Origin: Verrucomicrobiia bacterium
GTDB lineage: Bacteria > Verrucomicrobiota > Verrucomicrobiia > Limisphaerales > DASXHY01
Length of the DNA stretch: 64,000 bases
Assembly (NCBI GenBank): GCA_035629175.1
Contig: DASPIL010000103.1
Location: forward strand, 1 to 64,000
Reading direction: 5' to 3'
Below the pieces are notes generated by a model. That model saw only the letters and a list, made by a program, of their open reading frames with translations. It was not told where the DNA came from and searched no databases. Positions 8,939-18,524 of this stretch are shown here, one piece after another. Position numbers and translations under genes: made by a program. Numbering within the stretch: position 1 is the first letter of the stretch; each line of letters begins with the position of its first letter.

Positions 8939-10231
8939 CTACCTGCCCATCCAGCGGAAAATTCCGTGCCGCCGGATGTAATCCTGGTATTCGACGTAAG
9001 CGGGATCCTGGCTGAGGTGAGCCTCCTCCGTTCTGGCGCGAACCCAGTAAATCCAATTCACAAGCAGGAGCAGAACGGTTCGACGAATGGAATCCGCCAC
9101 AGAGCTCGACACAATGAACGGCACGAAGGTCATCCAATACGCCAGGTTCTTCGCAATATACGCCGGGTGTTTGGTCCAACGGTAAGGTCCGTTCGTAATG
9201 ATTCCCCGATGCGTGAGGTTGGAGAAGCGGCAGCCGAACACGATGGTTGCCCAAAGATAAATTCCGTAGAGCAGGATGATCGCCGCGCCCCACACGCAAT
9301 AAATCGTTGGATGATTCTGCAGCCACGGTCCCCAGGCGAAATTGCTCGAGTAATCGAAATAGAGGCGGCCCAGCAGTGACCAGAATGGCTGGTAACAGGC
9401 GAGCGCCGCCAGCCAGCCTGCGGCCGTGGGTTCCGCCCAACGCAGGTGTGTGTCGCAAATCCGCAACGACAAAAGATATCCGACGCAACCGAGCGCGACG
9501 TCGGCCAGGAAGATGTAGAAATAGCTGAACTCAAAGAAGGTGCGGAAGTTTTTGACGGTCGAAAAGTCGTAATTGATGAATCCGCGGAGGTCCGTCACGA
9601 GATAGGTGAACATCAGCGCCATGAAGAAGATCTTCACCAGCCATCCGAGCGCGTGTTGTCGAAGAACTTTGAAATCCACCTTTCGGAACTGAAATTTAGC
9701 CAGTAGACCCGCGTGGTAATAACCGTCCTCCGGTTCTGCCTGGTGGCTGTCGACCAGGTAGAAATAGGGGATCGCAAGTCCGATCCACCACGGCAGGATC
9801 TTTCGCATGAGTTCCCAGAACGGATTGTAAAACTCGCCATGGTATTCGGGGAACAGTCCGTACAGCGCGGCGCCCGCGCTCAGTGAAGCGAGCAAGCCGA
9901 GAAACTTTGTGAACACCCGGTTCCATGAAGGTGATCGGTTATTCCAATCGATGCCTGTCGACGCGCGGCGATGCACCTTGAGGAGAAGGAGATCGGGCAG
10001 GAAATTTGCCAGTGCAACGGCGCCCATGCAGATCATGGCGGCATTGACCGTGTTCTGAATCTTCATCCAACGAACGAACCAGAGGGAAACCACCAATGCG
10101 GCAAAGCCAGCGAGTACGATCCATGTGTTTGTGGCCGACGCAGGCGGAACGTTGGATGCGGATGAGGGCGTGACGGAGGCAGTGCCTGCCGCTGAAGATG
10201 GCTTTTTCTTGTGAGCCGCCGCCGGTTTCAT
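8939..10231 (-). CDS. ICMT/PEMT-like integral membrane methyltransferase
   Basis: A polytopic membrane protein of 430 residues from the chosen start. Its C-terminal region carries the isoprenylcysteine carboxyl methyltransferase/phospholipid methyltransferase pattern: GIITNGPYRWTKHPAYIAKN, a hydrophobic segment, then RARTEEAHLSQDPAYVEY. These residues bind SAM in the family. The front part has a Pro/Ala/Ser/Lys-rich start and several membrane spans of unknown role. The substrate (lipid or prenylated protein) cannot be told. The frame is open to 10357, but the extra N-terminal 42 residues are low in membrane or domain character, so I prefer the ATG at 10231. Confidence 0.8.
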   Translation of the reverse strand: MKPAAAHKKKPSSAAGTASVTPSSASNVPPASATNTWIVLAGFAALVVSLWFVRWMKIQNTVNAAMICMGAVALANFLPDLLLLKVHRRASTGIDWNNRSPSWNRVFTKFLGLLASLSAGAALYGLFPEYHGEFYNPFWELMRKILPWWIGLAIPYFYLVDSHQAEPEDGYYHAGLLAKFQFRKVDFKVLRQHALGWLVKIFFMALMFTYLVTDLRGFINYDFSTVKNFRTFFEFSYFYIFLADVALGCVGYLLSLRICDTHLRWAEPTAAGWLAALACYQPFWSLLGRLYFDYSSNFAWGPWLQNHPTIYCVWGAAIILLYGIYLWATIVFGCRFSNLTHRGIITNGPYRWTKHPAYIAKNLAYWMTFVPFIVSSSVADSIRRTVLLLLVNWIYWVRARTEEAHLSQDPAYVEYQDYIRRHGIFRWMGR

Positions 10232-10398
10232 TCGCGGCCATGTTGGACAAGACTCGCCGATCGGGCAAACGGGATCGCACCGGCTCACGGCGATCGGGTT
10301 CGCCTCGCCGCTGTTTTCGATGCTGTTGACAACGCAAAGCGTGAGATGTTGACTCATCCGGACCGCGACGATGAAACGCCGCCGTGGCTCTTCTCCGC

Positions 10399-11553
10399 AT
10401 GAAAAATCTGGTTACAGCTGCCGTGTTCGCCGTCCTGCTCGCATGGACAACAGGTTGTGCGCGCATCGACTCTGTCTGGTCGGGCAAGACTCTCGATGGG
10501 GTCGCAACAGTGGCCCAGTCGAACACTGTTCCAACAGGTGTAACGACCCTCGAAGTCGAAAATAAGTTTGGTGCTTTACATGTGGTTGGAGTGGATTCCG
10601 ATGCCCGATGGACCTGGACACTTGCGGCTCGCGCGGAAACCGACGTCCTTGCAGGTGAGGCGGCGGCCATGGCGGCATGCACTGCCGTTCAGGACGGAAA
10701 CCGATTTAAGCTGCAGGTTGCGCTGCCGCCGCAAACTTCGGCTCGCAGCTATCGATCCGATCTGGTGGTGCATGTGCCGCGCGCCGTCAATGTGGTGGCG
10801 CGCAATGGTTTTGGGGAGACGCTGGTCAGCGGCGTGAACGGGAAAGTAGACACGTCGTCGGCTCATGGACGCATGACACTGGAAAATATAGGAGGCGAAG
10901 TTCGTGCGCGAAATTCATTCGGGACCCTGGGTGTCACGGATGCTGGCCCGGCCAATCTGTCCAACAGTCACGGCGACTTGAGGGCCGCACGCATCAAAGG
11001 CCGGCTCGACGCCGAGAGCAGCTTCGGCACGATTGAAGTGTCTGACGTCGACGGAGAGGTCAAATTGCGGAACCAGCATGGACGCCTTGATGTTCACGAC
11101 GTCCAGGGCGGCGCTGATTTGCGTACCACTTTTGGATCGCTGAACGTGACGAGAATTGCCGGAGACACCTTGTTGAACAACCACCACGGGAGCGTGGATG
11201 CAACCGACATAACAGGATCAGTCACCGCGACCACCTCATTCTCGAGGCTGAACATCGCAGGAAGTGGCGCGAGTTATGTCTGTCGAAATCAGCACGGCTC
11301 CATTCAATTGAACGCAGCATCACCTGGTGTGACCAACGTGGATGTGGAGACGAGCTTCGGTTCGATCGACGTCCGTCTGCGAAAGGAACTCAAGCCAGTG
11401 GTGGTGGCTCGCACCAGCTTTGGGGAAGTGGAGTCTGATTTTCCGGTGATGCTGAAGCCTCGTGGCGCGGATGCGTTTGAACACGCTGATTCCACGGCCG
11501 CTCGTGTGTCGCTCGGAAACAGACATGGCAGCATCAAGCTTTTGAAGGAGTGA
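10399..11553 (+). CDS. DUF4097-type beta-helical lipoprotein
   Basis: The 384-residue protein has a signal peptide ending in a lipobox-like TTGC with Cys20. The rest is a DUF4097-like beta-helix of short strands. Its rungs are unusually regular: Phe-Gly and His-Gly dipeptides alternate every 17-18 residues from F138 through H156, F174, H191, F209, H227, F245, H263, F281 to H299. Less regular rungs follow at F320, F341 and H376. The repeats would stack Phe and His in a ladder along one face. Function in this family is unknown; it is probably periplasmic and lipid-anchored. It is followed after 18 bp by a GH53 remnant. Confidence 0.8.
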   Translation: MKNLVTAAVFAVLLAWTTGCARIDSVWSGKTLDGVATVAQSNTVPTGVTTLEVENKFGALHVVGVDSDARWTWTLAARAETDVLAGEAAAMAACTAVQDGNRFKLQVALPPQTSARSYRSDLVVHVPRAVNVVARNGFGETLVSGVNGKVDTSSAHGRMTLENIGGEVRARNSFGTLGVTDAGPANLSNSHGDLRAARIKGRLDAESSFGTIEVSDVDGEVKLRNQHGRLDVHDVQGGADLRTTFGSLNVTRIAGDTLLNNHHGSVDATDITGSVTATTSFSRLNIAGSGASYVCRNQHGSIQLNAASPGVTNVDVETSFGSIDVRLRKELKPVVVARTSFGEVESDFPVMLKPRGADAFEHADSTAARVSLGNRHGSIKLLKE

Positions 11554-11571
11554 GGTTTTGATAGGCCTTTG

Positions 11572-11787
11572 ATGAAATCATTCGCCCCACTTTTCGTCTT
11601 CCTTTCAATCCTCACGATTCTTGGCGCGTTCGCTGCCACGAATGAGGGGAGAATCGATGAGCGGCGTCCCAATCACGACTTTGCATTCGGCGCCGACCTC
11701 TCTTTCCTGAAGCAGACGGAGGATCCGGGGCGTGTGTTCAAGGACGGGTTGCGTCGCTCTTTACGGTTGGTCGTGAATTTGATTTGA
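11572..11787 (+). pseudogene. N-terminal remnant of a GH53 endo-beta-1,4-galactanase
   Basis: The 71-residue frame has a signal peptide (MKSFAPLFVFLSILTILGAF) followed by FAFGADLSFLKQTEDPGRVF and KDG. This is the opening of GH53 arabinogalactan endo-1,4-beta-galactosidases, where the strand-1 motif is GAD[LI]SFLKQ-E-x-G-x-x-F-K-D. After KDG the sequence no longer resembles GH53 and stops 12 codons later. A full enzyme is about 340-400 residues and its catalytic glutamates are missing, so the gene is inactive. The break near position 11745 suggests a deletion joining it to unrelated sequence upstream of the CotH gene. Confidence 0.7.
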
Positions 11788-11878
11788 GGTAAGTTCGCCG
11801 CATCCGGCATGGCCCACCGACTGGACGATTCGTTGCATGTAGTCGACTGTGGGCATGTCACCCGAACCTGGTTTGAAC

Positions 11879-14800
11879 ATGACCTTCCGTTATCCCGCCA
11901 TCCTGGTCGCCCTGACGTCCTGCATATCGCTTTTTGCCCAGATGGGCACCATCGTCATCAACGAAATCAACTACGCACCCAACGGGGATGGGAATCCTGC
12001 TGAATTCATCGAGCTCTACAATCCCGGAACAAACAGTGTCGACTTGTCAGGCTGGCGTTTCGATTCAGGTATCACCTACACGTTCCCTGCCGGATCGTTG
12101 ATCAGCTCGAATGGGTTTGTTGTGATTTCCGGAGATCCCGCGCGGTTCGCTGCGCGATGGGGATTCACTCCGCTGGGACCCTGGAGCGGGAGGCTTGCGA
12201 ATGAGGGCGAGCAGGTGCGGTTGCGTGATGCTGGAAATGGCACGTTGGACAGCGTGACGTACGGAATTGGGTTCCCGTGGCCGACGGCCGCCAGGAAAGG
12301 ATCGTCCATGGAGTTGATTCACCCGCTCTTGAATAACGCGCTTCCCGGATCTTGGCGCTCGTCAGGACAGGCTTCGAGCGCAGCTGAACCGCAGTCCTAT
12401 ATTCCGGCGAATGATGTTTCGTGGCGGTATCGAAAGGGAACGAGCGAAGCTTCGTCTCCGATTTCTTCCTGGCGCGAACTGGGTTTCGTCGAGAATGCCA
12501 CCTGGGCAACCGGCCGAACATCCATCGGTTATGGCGATTCCGATGACCACACAATCCTCAGCGACATGCGAAACGGATACCGCAGTTTGTTTCTGCGCCG
12601 CGTTTTCGTGATCGAAGAAGGTCAGATTCCGGCAGCACTAAAGCTCAAGGCGCGAGTGGATGATGGCTGCATCGTCTGGATCAATGGAACCGAGGTGGCG
12701 CGGTTCCACGTCTCTCCGGGCCTTGTTCCCACGTTCGATTCAGAGGCCGACAACCACGATGCTGATGTGGTTGCCTTCGAGGAGACCAACCTGCTGAACG
12801 CAGCGGCGTTCCTGAATGCCGGGTCGAACATTGTCGCAGTTCAAGCATTCAACTCCTCAATTGGCAGCACGGATTTTTCCATCGACGTCGCCCTCGAAGA
12901 ATGGGTGGGCGACGCGAGCACGGCCCCCACACCCGGCCTCGTGAATTCCTGCTTTTCGAGCAACGCTCCACCATCGATCGACCAGGTCGAGCACTCACCC
13001 GCGCAACCGGCGAGCGGGGAGGAAGTGATTGTTACAGCATGGATCAGTGACCCCGACGGCGTTGCCTCGGCCACGCTCAGGTACCAGGCTGTTAATCCTG
13101 GCAGCTACCTGCGAAAGACGGATCCGAGTTACAGCACGTCATGGCTAAGCGTTGCCATGAATGATGCTGGCGCGGACGGCGATGTTGTTGCGGGGGACAT
13201 GATTTTTACGGGCAGAATTCCCGCGGTGACACAAACCAATCGGCGGCTGGTCCGTTACACCATAGAGGCGGCGGACAGTTCAGAGCAACTCGTGCGAGTG
13301 CCCTACGCGGACGATGGCAGTCCCAATTTCGGTTACTTTGTTTATGATGGAATTCCTGAATGGCGCGGTGCATTCAAGCCGGGCGTCACGCCCGTCAACA
13401 CCTATCCCCCGAGCGTAATCGGCTCGTTGCCTGCCTACCATTTGATCGCGAATCGAACCGACGTCATCAACAGCCAATACGAGAGCTCCTATAACGGCCA
13501 GCGTTTTTACGGAACCCTGGTTTATGACGGGCAGGTCTATGATCACGTGCAATTCAACAACCGTGGTGAAGGCTCCACGTACGTGACAGGAAAGAATAAA
13601 TGGCGCATCCACTTCAATACGGCCCGCGAGTTTCAGGCGCGGGACAATTGGGGGCAGCCGTACGGGATTCCCTGGGACGAATTGAACCTGAACGCAGGGG
13701 CCAGTCCATGGTGCGCGGTGCATCGCGGAATGGCGGGCGTGGAGGAGGCGGTCTCGTTCAGGCTTTACGAATTGCTCGGCCTGGCTTCGTCGCGAACGCA
13801 CTTCGTTCATTTCCGCGTGATCGACGATGCATCTGAAACCGGCACGTCACAGTTCCAGGGCGGCGATGCCTCGGGTGTGAATGGCGGTGATCTTTGGGGT
13901 GTCTATCTCGCGATCGAGCAACCCGATGGCTCGTTCCTGGACGAACGCGGCTTGGAGGACGGCAACGTTTACAAGATCGAGGGGAACAATGGAGACCAGA
14001 AGCATCAGGGAGACGATCAACCCTCTGACGGTTCAGACTGGGCGGCATTCCGCAACGCCAGCGGGTCTGGCCAAAGCGAGGCCTGGTGGCGGCAGAACAT
14101 GAACCTCGAGGCGTTCTACAACTTCCACGCTGGCAACCGGTTCCTTGGCAACGTCGATCTGCGGACTGGTTTCAACCATTACTTTTATCACGCTCCCGAC
14201 AACCGGTGGCAGGTGATTCCGTGGGACCTGGATATGATGTTCATCCCCAAAGAGCATCAAGGCGGGACGATTGTGCAAAACAATTGCCTTAACGTGGCGG
14301 CGATCCGCCTGGAGTTTCGGAATCGCGCGCGCGAACTGCTGGACCTTATTGGATCGGACGCCGGCACGAACGGCGGACAGATCGGGCAGTTGATTCACGA
14401 ATACGCGAGCATCGTCGCGCCGCCCGGAACCAAAACAAACTGGGTGACCCTGGACGCCGCAATGTGGAATTTGAATCCGCGCACAAGGGGTGATGAGAAC
14501 GTGCACAGCGGCCAGACGAGTCACCGCGGGAATTTTTTCTGGACGCCCTTCACCGACGATCGCATTGGCGGCACTTGGGTGCGCACGCTCGCCACGCCGG
14601 ATTTCGCGGGTTCGATGCGCTACCTGCTCGACTACACCACTGATAAATTCCCGGCTGGCAACACTTGGTCCGTGAATAACGGGGACCCGCGTGGTTACGG
14701 GTATAGGTTTCTTCAACTGGAAGGACTCGACGGTTTGGCTCCCTCGAGACCCTCGGCAAGCCATGTCGGCGCCGCGGGTTTTCAGGTGGACGATCTGCGT

Positions 14801-16018
14801 TTCCAGGCAAGTGCGTATGCGGGACCGCAGCCCTTTATGGCGTCACAGTGGCGTGTGGGGGAAATCTCGGCGCCCGGAATACCCCTCCACAATCCCAACC
14901 TGCCGTGGATTTACGAAGTGACGGATGTCTGGCGTTCGGCGGAGATTCTCTCGAACGGCGTTGCATCGATTCCGGCTGGAGTTCTGGAGTTGGGCCGTAC
15001 CTATCGTGTTCGCGTGCGGCACAAGGACATCACGGGCCGGTGGAGCCGATGGTCTCAACCTGTGCAGTTCGTCCCGGTGCCGGGTGCATCGACTGTGACG
15101 CGCAGCAACCTCGTGATCAGCGAATTCATGTATAATCCGTCGGCTGCGAGCGCTGGGGAAGCTGCAGCCGGCTACAGTGACAAGCAGCTTTTCGAGTATG
15201 TCGAGTTGCTGAATGTCAGCACGAACGAACTGGAACTGGAGGGACTCGAGTTCACAACGGGAATCACTTTCGAGTTTTCGGCGGGCGCAAAGCTTTCGCC
15301 CGGTGCCCGCACTCTCGTGGTGAACGACACGAACGCGTTTGCCATGAGGTATGGCGATGCGCTGCCCGTTGCAGGCATCTTTTCCGGAAACCTGAACAAC
15401 TCAGGCGAGCAGTTGGTGCTGGCATTCAATGGAGACGTCATTCACGACTTCTTGTATTCCGATGGCAGCCATCCCGAAGGTTCGGATCCATGGCCGGCCG
15501 CGGCGGACGGTTCCGGTTCGAGCCTTGTCCTGATGAATCCAGAGACGGCGCCAGAACACAACGTGCCGGGAAACTGGCGGTCGAGCACGAGCACCAACGG
15601 AAGTCCCAATCGTCCCGACCTCATTAACTACGAGGAATGGAAGCGTCGATACCCGGCATTGGGATCGGCTCAGGCCGATGATGATGATGACGGATGGTCG
15701 AATGAATCCGAGTATGTGTTTGGCACTTCACCCACGGACTTCACCGAGATCCCGGAAACGCTGAGCGCGCGGGTGCAAACGTTGAATGTAAATGGGAGCG
15801 AGGAGGAATTTCTCGTCGTGGAAAGCTTTCGATCGGCCGAGAGCGGCGATGTTGTTTTTGGGGTGGAGTTTTCGTCGGATTTATTCAGCTGGCCGTTTTC
15901 CGGAATCTTTCTGGATGTGACCACGAACAGCCACATGCTGATCGAGCGCTGGCGTTTTCCGGTTCCCGCGAGCGACGCGGGAAAAGCCTTCGGCCGCGCG
16001 CGAGCTTACGTCCGGTAG
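11879..16018 (+). CDS. Large secreted CotH-kinase protein with two lamin-tail domains
   Basis: A 1379-residue exported protein. The signal peptide (TFRYPAILVALTSCISLF) is followed by a lamin-tail domain at about 25-125 (GTIVINEINYAPNGDG, EFIELYNPGTNSVDLSGW). A CotH kinase-like domain lies at about 500-820, with NRGEGSTYVTGKNKWRIHF and the metal-binding PWDLDMMF motif. A second lamin-tail domain is near 1075-1210 (NLVISEFMYNPSA). CotH kinases phosphorylate spore coat or other proteins in other bacteria. In Verrucomicrobiota and Planctomycetes these large versions are common and uncharacterised. A GC-rich hairpin follows the stop. Confidence 0.85.
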   Translation: MTFRYPAILVALTSCISLFAQMGTIVINEINYAPNGDGNPAEFIELYNPGTNSVDLSGWRFDSGITYTFPAGSLISSNGFVVISGDPARFAARWGFTPLGPWSGRLANEGEQVRLRDAGNGTLDSVTYGIGFPWPTAARKGSSMELIHPLLNNALPGSWRSSGQASSAAEPQSYIPANDVSWRYRKGTSEASSPISSWRELGFVENATWATGRTSIGYGDSDDHTILSDMRNGYRSLFLRRVFVIEEGQIPAALKLKARVDDGCIVWINGTEVARFHVSPGLVPTFDSEADNHDADVVAFEETNLLNAAAFLNAGSNIVAVQAFNSSIGSTDFSIDVALEEWVGDASTAPTPGLVNSCFSSNAPPSIDQVEHSPAQPASGEEVIVTAWISDPDGVASATLRYQAVNPGSYLRKTDPSYSTSWLSVAMNDAGADGDVVAGDMIFTGRIPAVTQTNRRLVRYTIEAADSSEQLVRVPYADDGSPNFGYFVYDGIPEWRGAFKPGVTPVNTYPPSVIGSLPAYHLIANRTDVINSQYESSYNGQRFYGTLVYDGQVYDHVQFNNRGEGSTYVTGKNKWRIHFNTAREFQARDNWGQPYGIPWDELNLNAGASPWCAVHRGMAGVEEAVSFRLYELLGLASSRTHFVHFRVIDDASETGTSQFQGGDASGVNGGDLWGVYLAIEQPDGSFLDERGLEDGNVYKIEGNNGDQKHQGDDQPSDGSDWAAFRNASGSGQSEAWWRQNMNLEAFYNFHAGNRFLGNVDLRTGFNHYFYHAPDNRWQVIPWDLDMMFIPKEHQGGTIVQNNCLNVAAIRLEFRNRARELLDLIGSDAGTNGGQIGQLIHEYASIVAPPGTKTNWVTLDAAMWNLNPRTRGDENVHSGQTSHRGNFFWTPFTDDRIGGTWVRTLATPDFAGSMRYLLDYTTDKFPAGNTWSVNNGDPRGYGYRFLQLEGLDGLAPSRPSASHVGAAGFQVDDLRFQASAYAGPQPFMASQWRVGEISAPGIPLHNPNLPWIYEVTDVWRSAEILSNGVASIPAGVLELGRTYRVRVRHKDITGRWSRWSQPVQFVPVPGASTVTRSNLVISEFMYNPSAASAGEAAAGYSDKQLFEYVELLNVSTNELELEGLEFTTGITFEFSAGAKLSPGARTLVVNDTNAFAMRYGDALPVAGIFSGNLNNSGEQLVLAFNGDVIHDFLYSDGSHPEGSDPWPAAADGSGSSLVLMNPETAPEHNVPGNWRSSTSTNGSPNRPDLINYEEWKRRYPALGSAQADDDDDGWSNESEYVFGTSPTDFTEIPETLSARVQTLNVNGSEEEFLVVESFRSAESGDVVFGVEFSSDLFSWPFSGIFLDVTTNSHMLIERWRFPVPASDAGKAFGRARAYVR

Positions 16019-16063
16019 CGCCGGTTGCCCCCGTGGCGGCGGGCATCCTTGCCTGCCGTGGAG

Positions 16064-16080
16064 CCGGGCTTCCAGCCCGG
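16064..16080 (+). terminator. GC-rich hairpin downstream of the CotH gene
   Basis: CCGGGCT and AGCCCGG pair across TCC, 45 bp after the CotH stop codon. There is no T-run, so a Rho-independent role is only possible. Similar palindromes fill the rest of this intergenic gap. Confidence 0.4.
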
Positions 16081-16174
16081 TGGAAAGAACATCAAACGAG
16101 GCGAGCGCATCGAGAGGATCTGAGTGTCTCTCGTGCTTAACGGATTTTCCGGACGGCAAGGATGCCGCCCTCTA

Positions 16175-16195
16175 CGTCAGGCAAGATGCCTGACG
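16175..16195. repeat. Intergenic palindromic repeat
   Basis: CGTCAGGCA and TGCCTGACG are perfectly complementary across AGA. Just upstream, CGGCA-AGGA-TGCCG forms another small hairpin, and near 16040 GGCATCCTTGCC is the same motif inverted. The gap between the CotH gene and tRNA-Ile2 is thus largely made of short palindromic elements. Confidence 0.6.
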
Positions 16196-16364
16196 CCACC
16201 CTCATGCGGCTTCTTTGCGGGCGGCTTAGAGTTTCGGGAACTTCTCCTTCGGCTTCCCCCGAAAGAGGGAGTTTGCATGAAACAAGTTTGTCCACCGAAT
16301 CGCTGGGGGTATCCAATCCATGATTGCGGTGCGGTGTGGGCGCGGGATAGATTCCTGACGTTCT

Positions 16365-16440
16365 GGGCCCGTAGCTCAGCGGTTAGAGCAGGCGACTCAT
16401 AATCGCTTGGTCCCCGGTTCAAATCCGGGCGGGCCCACCA
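16365..16440 (+). tRNA. tRNA-Ile2 (anticodon CAT, expected lysidine-modified)
   Basis: A 76-nt cloverleaf with acceptor GGGCCCG/CGGGCCC, anticodon stem-loop GCGA-CTCATAA-TCGC, T arm CCCGG-TTCAAAT-CCGGG and encoded CCA. The anticodon CAT could mean methionine. However, the D arm to variable region (GGTTAGAGCAGGCGACTCAT and then AATCGCTTGGTC) matches E. coli minor tRNA-Ile2 as I remember it, rather than either methionine tRNA. In that case TilS would convert C34 to lysidine so that it reads ATA. It ends 31 bp before the rtcB start, on the same strand. Confidence 0.85.
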
Positions 16441-16471
16441 CTTTCCCGCGGGCGATCACATCAATTTGGAT

Positions 16472-17866
16472 ATGAACACGAAAGAATTGATCCGGCTCGG
16501 AGTGCCGCCTGGGGAAGCCACGCGGCGTGGAATGGAATACATTTCGAAATACATCCTGAAGGGGCTTGATCGATCGAGGCTCAGCGAGGATGTGGAGGCG
16601 GTCGTGCGCAATCCCGCATTGTTCAAGGATGATGAACTGCGCGGCGAGTTTGCAAAGGTGTTGCTGCGAACCGATCGCGCCATTCGCGAAGCTCCCGCTG
16701 CATGGCGTCAGTGGGGAGAAGGACTCGAATCGGAGGCCATTAACCAAATGGGCCGCGCCTGCCAATTGCCCGTCGCGGTGGCAGGAGCGCTCATGCCGGA
16801 TGCGCACGTCGGTTACGGTCTGCCCATTGGAGGCGTGCTTGCGACTGACGGAGCCGTGATTCCCTACGCAGTCGGCGTGGATATCGCCTGCCGCATGAAG
16901 CTGACCGTGCTCGATCGGCCGTTGCGCGAACTGGATCGGCAGCGCGAGAAACTCACCAAAGCGATCGAAGCGGAGACGCGCTTTGGCGTTGGCGCCACAT
17001 TCAAACAGCGGCGTCACCATGAAGTGATGGATGCAGATTGGTCCGTCAGCAAAATCACGAAACAGAACAAGGATCGCGCGTGGTCACAGCTGGGAACGAG
17101 CGGAAGTGGAAACCATTTCGTGGAGTTCGGGGTGTTCACGGCGGAGCAGCCGATCCAAAATCTTCCCCCGGGTGAATATGTCGCGCTCCTGAGCCATAGC
17201 GGAAGCCGGGGCACGGGTGCATCCGTATGCGATTATTACAGCAAGCTCGCCATGACGCAGCACCCGGACCTCCCGAAGGAGCACAAGCATCTTGCGTGGT
17301 TGTCGCTCGATTCACCCGAAGGCCGCGAGTATTGGGATGCAATGGATCTGATGGGCCGTTACGCAGCTGCCAATCATTCGCTGATTCATCAGCACATCGC
17401 GCGGCATCTCGGTTTGGACGTGCTTCTCGACGTCGAGAACCACCACAATTTCGCGTGGAAGGAACGGCACGTCATTGATGGTGTCGAGCGCGACGTGGTG
17501 GTGCATCGCAAAGGCGCGACGCCAGCTGGCAAGGGTGTGTTCGGAGTGATTCCGGGTTCGATGGCATCACCTGGATTTCTCGTGCGTGGAAAAGGAAATG
17601 AAGCATCGTTGAAATCGGCATCGCACGGCGCGGGCCGGGTGATGAGCCGGACGAAGGCGATGGAAACGTTCGAATGGGAGAAGGTCAATCGCGTGTTGAA
17701 AGAACGCGGTGTGAAGCTGATTTCGGCAGGGCTGGATGAAGTGCCAGGTGTTTACAAAGACATCCATCAGGTGATGGCGGCGCAGGCGGACCTGGTTGAG
17801 GTGCTCGGCCGCTTCGATCCGAAGCTTGTGAAGATGGCGCCGCATGGGGAGCGCCCGGAAGATTGA
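16472..17866 (+). CDS. rtcB: RtcB family RNA-splicing ligase
   Basis: The 464-residue protein joins RNA 2',3'-cyclic phosphate or 3'-phosphate ends to 5'-OH ends using GTP and Mn2+. Family motifs are all present: MPDAHVGYGLPIGGVLAT near 109, VGVDIACRM near 135, GTSGSGNHFVEF near 210, the metal-binding HSGSRGTG, NHHNFAW, and KSASHGAGRVMSR, whose His is the guanylylated residue. Length fits the family. I chose ATG at 16472; an in-frame TTG lies 6 bp earlier. It sits between tRNA-Ile2 and an RtcA remnant, so the usual rtcBA pairing is broken here. Confidence 0.93.
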   Translation: MNTKELIRLGVPPGEATRRGMEYISKYILKGLDRSRLSEDVEAVVRNPALFKDDELRGEFAKVLLRTDRAIREAPAAWRQWGEGLESEAINQMGRACQLPVAVAGALMPDAHVGYGLPIGGVLATDGAVIPYAVGVDIACRMKLTVLDRPLRELDRQREKLTKAIEAETRFGVGATFKQRRHHEVMDADWSVSKITKQNKDRAWSQLGTSGSGNHFVEFGVFTAEQPIQNLPPGEYVALLSHSGSRGTGASVCDYYSKLAMTQHPDLPKEHKHLAWLSLDSPEGREYWDAMDLMGRYAAANHSLIHQHIARHLGLDVLLDVENHHNFAWKERHVIDGVERDVVVHRKGATPAGKGVFGVIPGSMASPGFLVRGKGNEASLKSASHGAGRVMSRTKAMETFEWEKVNRVLKERGVKLISAGLDEVPGVYKDIHQVMAAQADLVEVLGRFDPKLVKMAPHGERPED

Positions 17867-18190
<324 letters not shown>

Positions 18191-18329
18191 CCCATTTTGT
18201 TCTTTTGGGACCGTCGGCAGAACGGACACCAACGTGTCACGGTATTCCTGCGATGGTTTTGGCCACGCGGATGCGCGGGACAACGGAGGCGCTCCTGTTC
18301 GTTCCGAAACGCTGTCACGGTTCGGCAAT

Positions 18330-18348
18330 GTCGCCACTTCATGCGACT
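18330..18348. repeat. 19-bp palindromic element, copy 1
   Basis: GTCGCCACTTCATGCGACT, with GTCGC and GCGAC as inverted arms around CACTTCAT, 177 bp before the first GH71/99-like gene. Two further copies lie at 24709 and 25709. The rest of the gap 18191-18524 holds no gene I can support. Confidence 0.7.
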
Positions 18349-18524
18349 GTCTCGAAATTCGCGCGGCCGTATTCTTCAATCATGAGATTACTGCGGTCGT
18401 GGGGCCGCTTGCGGCTGCTGTCTTCTGACATGCGAAGTGCGCTTTTGCGCGGGTTCGCAAAAGCTGGCGGCAACCAACAAGTATCCAACGGCTTCAATCG
18501 TGGATCGCATCGCTTCTCGCCTGA

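Noticed and set aside
16365-16440. tRNA-Met (CAT) reading
   Set aside because: The D arm, anticodon stem and variable region match tRNA-Ile2 rather than methionine tRNAs as I remember them.
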